From Halomonas smyrnensis AAD6 (GTDB taxonomy: Bacteria; Pseudomonadota; Gammaproteobacteria; Pseudomonadales; Halomonadaceae), in the NCBI RefSeq assembly GCF_000265245.1, contig NZ_AJKS02000004.1, forward strand, positions 161,449 through 225,448: 64,000 nucleotides of DNA. Direction: 5' to 3'. Positions 59,253 to 64,000 of this stretch are shown piece by piece (position 1 is the first letter of the stretch; every line of letters begins with the position of its first letter). The notes under the pieces are model-generated. The model saw only the letters and a program-made list of their open reading frames with translations, did no database searches and was not told where the DNA came from. Both the position numbers and the translations under genes were made by a program.

Positions 59253-59311
59253 GGGCTTCCTTGCACGTGTCGTGTCAGCCAATGCGGATAGTACATTCGC
59301 ATTGTCGGATG

Positions 59312-60643
59312 TTAATTGCCAGAGCGCTGGCGATCCTGGCCGCCGCCGCTGCGACGACGACGGCGACGGCGCGCCGGGGCCTGGCCGTCGCCGTTGCCGC
59401 CGGCGCTGCTGCGGTTGCCGCCGTTACCGTTGCGGCCGCCGCCGTTGCCGCGACCGTTGCCGCCGCGACCGCGGTTGCGACCGTTCTCGATCGGCTCGGG
59501 CTTGGCGTTGGGGTCGGGCTCGAAGCCGGGCTCGATGTGCTTGGTCAGGTCGCGCTTCATCAGCTTCTCGATGTTGCCGAGCAGGCCGTGCTCGTCGACG
59601 CAGACCAGCGATACCGCCTGGCCGTCGTGGCCGGCGCGTCCGGTGCGGCCGATGCGGTGCACGTAGTCCTCGGCGACGTTGGGCAGCTCGAAGTTGACCA
59701 CGTGGGGCAGCTCGTCGATGTCCAGGCCGCGGGCGGCGATGTCGGTGGCCACCAGCACCTGCAGGTCGCCGGACTTGAAGGCGCTCAGCGCGCGGGTCCG
59801 GGCCGACTGGCTCTTGTTGCCGTGGATCGCCATGGCCGAGATGTCGCGCTTGTCGAGATGCTCTGCCAGGCGGTTGGCGCCGTGCTTGGTGCGGGTGAAG
59901 ACCAGCACCTGGAACCACTGGCGGCTGCTGATCAGGTGGGTGAGCAGATCGCGCTTGCGCTCGCGGTCGACCCGGTAGACGGCCTGGTCCACGGTCTCGG
60001 CGGGGGTGTTGCGGCGGGCCACCTCGATCAGCGTCGGGTCGTCGAGCAGCTTGTTGGCCAGCGCCTGGATCTCCTTGGAGAAGGTCGCCGAGAACAGCAG
60101 GTTCTGGCGGCCGTCGGGCAGCAGCTTCAGCACCTTCTTGATGTCGTGGATGAAGCCCATGTCGAGCATGCGGTCGGCTTCGTCCAGCACCAGGATCTCG
60201 ACGCCGGACAGGTCGACGTGGCCCTGCTGCTGCAGGTCGAGCAGGCGGCCGGGAGTGGCGACCAGGATGTCGAGGCCGGGGCGGATGGCGTCCACCTGGG
60301 GCTGCTGGCCGACGCCGCCGAAGATGACTTGGGAGGTCAGCGGCAGATGCTTGCCGTAGTCGCGCACGCTGTCGCCCACCTGGGCGGCGAGCTCGCGGGT
60401 CGGCGTCAGCACCAGGGCGCGCACGCCGCGCTTGGCCGGGCGGCGGCCGTCCTTGAGGCGTTGCAGCATGGGCAGGGTGAAGCCGGCGGTCTTGCCGGTG
60501 CCGGTCTGGGCGCTGCCCAGCAGATCGCCGCCGCCGAGGACGGCGGGGATGGCCTGGCTCTGAATGGGCGTCGGGGTGGTATAGCCCTGGGCGTCGATGG
60601 CGCGCAGCAGCTCGGGGCACAGGCCAAGATCGGAAAAGGTCAT
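59312..60643 (-). CDS. rhlE: DEAD-box RNA helicase (RhlE type)
   Basis: A 443-residue ATP-dependent RNA helicase. Q motif ([31 protein letters not shown]), motif I AQTGTGKT near 47, Ia PTRELAAQ near 80, [16 protein letters not shown] near 153, III FSATF near 185, [16 protein letters not shown] near 303 and [12 protein letters not shown] near 327. The last about 70 residues are a Gly/Arg/Asn-rich tail ([13 protein letters not shown]-like) ending in a basic [11 protein letters not shown] stretch, typical of RhlE RNA-binding tails. Role: RNA remodelling in ribosome assembly or mRNA decay. Confidence 0.92.
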   Translation of the reverse strand: MTFSDLGLCPELLRAIDAQGYTTPTPIQSQAIPAVLGGGDLLGSAQTGTGKTAGFTLPMLQRLKDGRRPAKRGVRALVLTPTRELAAQVGDSVRDYGKHLPLTSQVIFGGVGQQPQVDAIRPGLDILVATPGRLLDLQQQGHVDLSGVEILVLDEADRMLDMGFIHDIKKVLKLLPDGRQNLLFSATFSKEIQALANKLLDDPTLIEVARRNTPAETVDQAVYRVDRERKRDLLTHLISSRQWFQVLVFTRTKHGANRLAEHLDKRDISAMAIHGNKSQSARTRALSAFKSGDLQVLVATDIAARGLDIDELPHVVNFELPNVAEDYVHRIGRTGRAGHDGQAVSLVCVDEHGLLGNIEKLMKRDLTKHIEPGFEPDPNAKPEPIENGRNRGRGGNGRGNGGGRNGNGGNRSSAGGNGDGQAPARRRRRRRSGGGQDRQRSGN

Positions 60644-60800
60644 GCAGTCTCCGCGGCAACGTCACGCCCGATCCATCGCGCGGGGCGCGCGGATCGTGGC
60701 GGAACGAGGGAATGAGGTGAATCGCGACGGCGGGAGGCGGCCGCGAGTGGCGCGCATTATGCCATAGCGCCGGAAAAGTCGCAGCCGACCGTGGGCCGCG

Positions 60801-61400
60801 TCAGGGTGTCGCGCGCCGCTGATGACGCGCGACCGCCGCCGCGACCTGGTCGGCGGCGGCGTCCCAGCTGTGGCCCAGTGCCCGTACCAGGGCAGGATAG
60901 CCGTCCTCGGCCAGGGGCGTGGCGACGCGGAAGGTAGCGGCGTCGACCAGCGTCTGGTCGGCGTCGAGCAGCTGCCAGCGTCCGGCCGCCAGGGCCTGGC
61001 CGTCGGGCAGGCCCTGGAAGCGCTCCACCGTGACCCTCAGCTGGAAGGGATCGTCCCCGGCGCCGGCCTCGGCGTCGAACAGTACCCGGGTGTCGGGCAG
61101 CGCCGCGGTGAGCCGGTCACGCAGGCCGCGCTCGAGCTGGCGGCCCAGCGGCTCGGCCCAGCGATGGCCGCTGGCCTCGCGCAGGGTGATGTCGTCGAGC
61201 TGCACGACGATGCCTTCGGCATCGAGCAGCGGGGCCAGGCGCAGCGGGCGCAGCAGCAGGGTGTGCCCGGCGGAGGCATCGGCCCTGGCCGGCGCTTCGG
61301 CGTCGGGCAGGGTGTAGCGGGTCGCCGGCGTGCCGTTAAGGGCGCAGCCGGTGAGCCACAGCAGGGCCAGGAAGGGCAGCAGGGCGCGCAGCGCGGTCAT
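60801..61400 (-). CDS. pqiC: PqiC-like outer-membrane lipoprotein (ABC-type transport auxiliary family)
   Basis: A 199-residue lipoprotein: the signal MTALRALLPFLALLWLTGC places the lipobox Cys at about 19. The rest is an ABC_trans_aux domain (RYTLPDAEAP near 28, LLLRPLRLAPLLDAEGIVVQLDDITLREASGHRWAEPLGRQLERGL near 48-93). PqiC caps the PqiB tunnel at the outer membrane. Its ATG overlaps the pqiB stop by 4 bases, consistent with a pqiA-pqiB-pqiC operon for phospholipid transport and envelope stress resistance. Confidence 0.9.
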   Translation of the reverse strand: MTALRALLPFLALLWLTGCALNGTPATRYTLPDAEAPARADASAGHTLLLRPLRLAPLLDAEGIVVQLDDITLREASGHRWAEPLGRQLERGLRDRLTAALPDTRVLFDAEAGAGDDPFQLRVTVERFQGLPDGQALAAGRWQLLDADQTLVDAATFRVATPLAEDGYPALVRALGHSWDAAADQVAAAVARHQRRATP

Positions 61401-63079
61401 GGCGAACTCCTGTCGGGGGCGCGGGGCATGGGGTCATCGGCGTCGAGGCTGTCGAACAGCAGGGCACCGGGGTTGTCGCCGAGGCGGCGGGCGGTCGGCT
61501 GGAGGTCGCGCAGCAGGCGCTCGAGCTGGTCCAGGGTCTCGGTGAGGTCGCGGTAGGCCGGCGCGCCCGGCGACACGCCCTCGAGGGTGTCACGCAGCGA
61601 TGACAGGGTGCTGTTGAGCTCGCCGGGCAGGGCGCGGGTCTCGGGATCGTCGAGCAGCGACTGGACGCCGGCGGTGAGCTGGCGCACCTGTTCCAGGGTG
61701 GCCTCCGAGGTGGCCAGGTTGCTCTGCAGGCCGTCGAGGATCGGCTCGAGCTCCAGGTCGTTGAGCTTGTCGAGCAGTGCGGTGACCTGGCCCTGAATCT
61801 GCGCCAGACCGCCGGAGGTGGTCGGGAAGACGGTGCGCTCGGCGAACAGCTCGGGCGCGTAGTCGTCGCTGCGCTCGGGGTCCAGGCTGAGGTCGACGAA
61901 CAGCGCCCCGGTGAGCAGGTTGCCGCTCTTCAGCGAGGCGCGCAGGCCGCGCTGGAACAGCCGTTCGAAGCGCGCCCGCCACTCGTCGAGGTCCAGGGTC
62001 TGGCTGTCGATGCCGAGCCGCTGGGGCTCGATGCGGATCAGCACCGGGATGGCCAGGCGGGCGTCGCTCTCGGGCTGGGGCGAGGTGAAGTTCCACGGCA
62101 CGCTGGCCACGGTGCCGACCCGCACGCCGCGGAACTCCACCGGCGCGCCGCGGGACAGGCCGCGCACGGTGTCCTCGATCAGCAGCACGTATTCCAGATA
62201 GCGGTCGAAGGTGCCCTCACGGGCGCTGTCCTCGTCGGCGTAGAGGGTGAAGGTGCTGTCGGGATCGGCCTGCACGCCGCGGGGCAGGTCCTCGGGGACG
62301 CCGAAGGTGACGCCGCCGCTGACCATGGTCTCCAGCGAGTCGAGCCTGACGCGCACGCCCTCGGAGTCGAGCCGCAGGTCGACGCCGCTGGAGCCCCAGA
62401 AGCGGGTATTGACGGTGACCAGGCGGTGGTAGGGGCTCTCGATGAAGATGCGGTGGCGCATGCGCCGGGTCTCGACGTCGAATTCGGATTCCTCGACGCG
62501 GCCCACGGTGAAGCCCTGGTAGGTGACCGGGTCGCCGACGCTGAGGCCGTTGCCGACCTCGCTGAGCAGGTTGATGCGCAGGCCCTCGGCGCCGGGGGGC
62601 GCCACCGGCGGCTGCTCGGTGACCGTGAAGCGCTCGGCCTCCTCGTCGCTCTGGCCGGGTTCGAGCTGCAGGTAGGCCCCGGACAACACGGTGTTGAGCC
62701 CGCTGATGCCCTCGCGGCCGATCCGCGGCTTGACCACCCAGAAGGTGCTGTCCTCGACCAGCATCGGCGCGGCCTCGGGCTTCATGCGGGCGGTCAGCAC
62801 CACCTGGGAAAGGTCGTCGGACAGGTCCACCGACTCCACCCGGCCGATCTCGACGTTGCGGGTCTTGATCAGGGTGCTGCCGGCCTCGATGCCGTCGGCG
62901 CTCTCCATGATCAGGGTGATCGTCGGGCCGCGGCTCAGGTAGCTGTCGTAGACCAGCCAGGCGCCGATCAGCAGCGCCACGATGGGCACGATCCAGATCG
63001 GCGACAGCGGCGCCTGGCGGGTGGCCCGGGCGCGCTGCTGCTCGTTGTCGGGCGCGGCGTCAGGGGGCGTGTCGTTCAT
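61397..63079 (-). CDS. pqiB: PqiB, MCE-domain tunnel protein
   Basis: A 560-residue protein. One N-terminal membrane helix (SPIWIVPIVALLIGAWLVYDSYL, about 25-47) is followed by three MCE repeats beginning near 50 (PTITLIMESADGIEAGSTLIKTRNVEIGRVESVDL), 155 (EGLRINLLSEVGNGLSVGDPVTYQGFTVGRVEE) and 280 (YVLLIEDTVRGLSRGAPVEFRGVRVGTVASV). A long C-terminal helical region follows that would form the needle. Length is near E. coli PqiB (546). It forms a periplasm-spanning lipid conduit between PqiA and PqiC. The ATG at 63079 overlaps pqiA by 20 bases. Confidence 0.95.
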   Translation of the reverse strand: MNDTPPDAAPDNEQQRARATRQAPLSPIWIVPIVALLIGAWLVYDSYLSRGPTITLIMESADGIEAGSTLIKTRNVEIGRVESVDLSDDLSQVVLTARMKPEAAPMLVEDSTFWVVKPRIGREGISGLNTVLSGAYLQLEPGQSDEEAERFTVTEQPPVAPPGAEGLRINLLSEVGNGLSVGDPVTYQGFTVGRVEESEFDVETRRMRHRIFIESPYHRLVTVNTRFWGSSGVDLRLDSEGVRVRLDSLETMVSGGVTFGVPEDLPRGVQADPDSTFTLYADEDSAREGTFDRYLEYVLLIEDTVRGLSRGAPVEFRGVRVGTVASVPWNFTSPQPESDARLAIPVLIRIEPQRLGIDSQTLDLDEWRARFERLFQRGLRASLKSGNLLTGALFVDLSLDPERSDDYAPELFAERTVFPTTSGGLAQIQGQVTALLDKLNDLELEPILDGLQSNLATSEATLEQVRQLTAGVQSLLDDPETRALPGELNSTLSSLRDTLEGVSPGAPAYRDLTETLDQLERLLRDLQPTARRLGDNPGALLFDSLDADDPMPRAPDRSSP

Positions 63080-64000
63080 GCGGGGCTTCCTCGTCCGCTG
63101 TGGAAGTGGTGCCATCCCAGATCAATCGGGGATCGAAGGTCATGGCGGCGAGCATGGTGAGCACCACCACGCTGCCGAAGGCCACGGCCGCGGGGCCCGG
63201 CTCGACGGCCATCAGGTTGCCGGCGCGGATCAGTGCCACCAGGATCGCGACCACGAAGATGTCGACCATCGACCAGCGGCCGATGAACTCGGTGATGCGA
63301 TACAGCCGGGTGCGCACCGGGGCCTTCAGCGCGTGGGCCCTGGGCGCCATCAGACACAGCCAGGCCAGGGCCAGCAGCTTGCCGATCGGCACGATCACGC
63401 TGGCCACCAGGATCACCAGCGCCACCGGCAAGGAACCCATCTCGATCAGTTCGACGATGCCGCCGACGATGGTGCTGGGGCTGGCCCGACCCAGGCTGAC
63501 GGTGGTCATGATCGGATAGACGTTGGCCGGTATGTAGAGCACCGCCGCCGCGGCCAGCAGGGCCCAGGTGCGTTGAAGGCTGTGGGGGCGGCGGGCGTGG
63601 AGCGGCTCGCCGCAGCGCTGGCACTGGCCGTGGCCGCCGGCATCGAGGCGGCCCACCAGGCCGCAGGTGTGGCAGCCGGTGAGGCCCTGGGGGGCGGCGG
63701 GGCGTCCGGTCTGGCTGCCCTCCGGTGCCGGGGGCTCGCCGGCCAGGGCGAACCACAGCCAGTCGCGGTCCACCGATTGGGTGGTGGCCAGCAGCAGCAC
63801 CGCGAAGGCGCCGAAGGCCCAGAAGGCCGGGCCGAGCTCGATCTGGGCGAGACCGACGATCTTGATCAGGCTGACCAGGGTGCCGATCAGGAAGACGTCG
63901 GCCATCATCCAGGGCTGCAGGTGGGCGAGGGCGCGGGCGGCGCTGCGGCTGGCCGGCAGCGGATGGCCGCTCAGCAGGCCGATCTGCAGCCACACCACCG
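63060..64000 (-). CDS. pqiA: PqiA, inner-membrane protein (partial, 5' end outside window)
   Basis: The C-terminal about 313 residues of PqiA; the frame is open to the right edge, so the start lies outside. The second half of the duplicated PqiA fold is visible: a zinc-ribbon-like GCHTCGLVGR..GQCQRCGEPLHARRPHSLQRTWALLAAAAVLYIPANVYPIM near 107-160, then TIVGGIVELIEMGSLPVALVILVASVIVPIGKLLALAWL and RITEFIGRWSMVDIFVVAILVALI. Multiple membrane helices. It is the inner-membrane partner of the PqiB tunnel. Confidence 0.93.
   Translation of the reverse strand, partial: VVWLQIGLLSGHPLPASRSAARALAHLQPWMMADVFLIGTLVSLIKIVGLAQIELGPAFWAFGAFAVLLLATTQSVDRDWLWFALAGEPPAPEGSQTGRPAAPQGLTGCHTCGLVGRLDAGGHGQCQRCGEPLHARRPHSLQRTWALLAAAAVLYIPANVYPIMTTVSLGRASPSTIVGGIVELIEMGSLPVALVILVASVIVPIGKLLALAWLCLMAPRAHALKAPVRTRLYRITEFIGRWSMVDIFVVAILVALIRAGNLMAVEPGPAAVAFGSVVVLTMLAAMTFDPRLIWDGTTSTADEEAPHERHAP

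Noticed and set aside
59340-59480. Tandem repeat or CRISPR-like structure near 59.4 kb
   Set aside because: The repetitive appearance is explained by the Gly/Arg/Asn-rich tail of RhlE; units are irregular and in frame with the gene.

Overview
This window is high-GC bacterial DNA. The gene set points to a halophilic gammaproteobacterium of the Halomonadaceae (Halomonas or a close relative): a polyhydroxyalkanoate phasin, divergent ppsR/ppsA, acnB, rraA, DUF2789 and DUF1289 proteins, pqiABC, a TRAP transporter and an AzgA-type purine permease. The family assignment is inference from gene content; no rRNA is present. No CRISPR array, integrase, transposase or replication origin was seen.

Layout. 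1-3667: a partial lipoprotein gene, phasin, class II fumarase and a membrane-anchored EEP-family hydrolase. 3843-19350: the main accessory region, which I read as a complete sulfo-Entner-Doudoroff (sulfo-ED) island for the plant sulfosugar sulfoquinovose (SQ). It holds a TRAP transporter (DctP, DctM, DctQ; minus strand). Divergent from it is an eight-gene plus-strand operon: IlvD/Edd dehydratase, HpcH/HpaI aldolase, mutarotase, SMP-30 lactonase, aldehyde dehydrogenase, SDR dehydrogenase, GH31 sulfoquinovosidase and TauE/SafE exporter. A LacI-type repressor gene and a LamB/ScrY-like porin gene follow on the minus strand. Near-identical palindromes (TTCGTAGCGCTACGAA type) sit on the TRAP, operon and porin promoters, so one LacI repressor probably controls all three.

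How the island should work (inference from families plus the known sulfo-ED pathway): SQ glycosides cross the porin and TRAP system, and the GH31 enzyme releases SQ. The mutarotase equilibrates anomers and the SDR oxidises SQ to the lactone. The lactonase, dehydratase and aldolase then yield pyruvate plus 3-sulfolactaldehyde, the aldehyde dehydrogenase makes 3-sulfolactate, and the TauE/SafE protein exports it. 19593-23715: glpD, glpR and glpK for glycerol, which is also the leaving group of sulfoquinovosyl glycerol. The 3.8-23.7 kb block is visibly less GC-rich than its flanks and ends at three tandem tRNA-Val(GAC) genes.

24.2-27.6 kb: metNIQ methionine importer plus free methionine-(R)-sulfoxide reductase, with an apparently attenuated leader RNA. 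27.8-33.8 kb: ribE and a nucleobase salvage block (purine permease, apt, gpt, ung, upp, uraA). 34.0-36.5 kb: glutaryl-CoA dehydrogenase and a CoA-transferase behind a striking nested inverted repeat. 36.5-47.5 kb: ppsR/ppsA, a CigR-like secreted protein, a membrane glycerophosphodiesterase, rraA and acnB. 47.1-52.1 kb: a DUF1289 protein, miaE and a 1299-residue SARP/AAA/TPR-like regulator. 52.2-54.8 kb: the queuosine precursor operon queC-queE-queD plus a cysteine-cluster protein. 55-64 kb: an SRPBCC protein, a DUF2789 protein, asparaginase, an MFS transporter, two unrecognised proteins, rhlE and pqiABC (pqiA cut by the window end).
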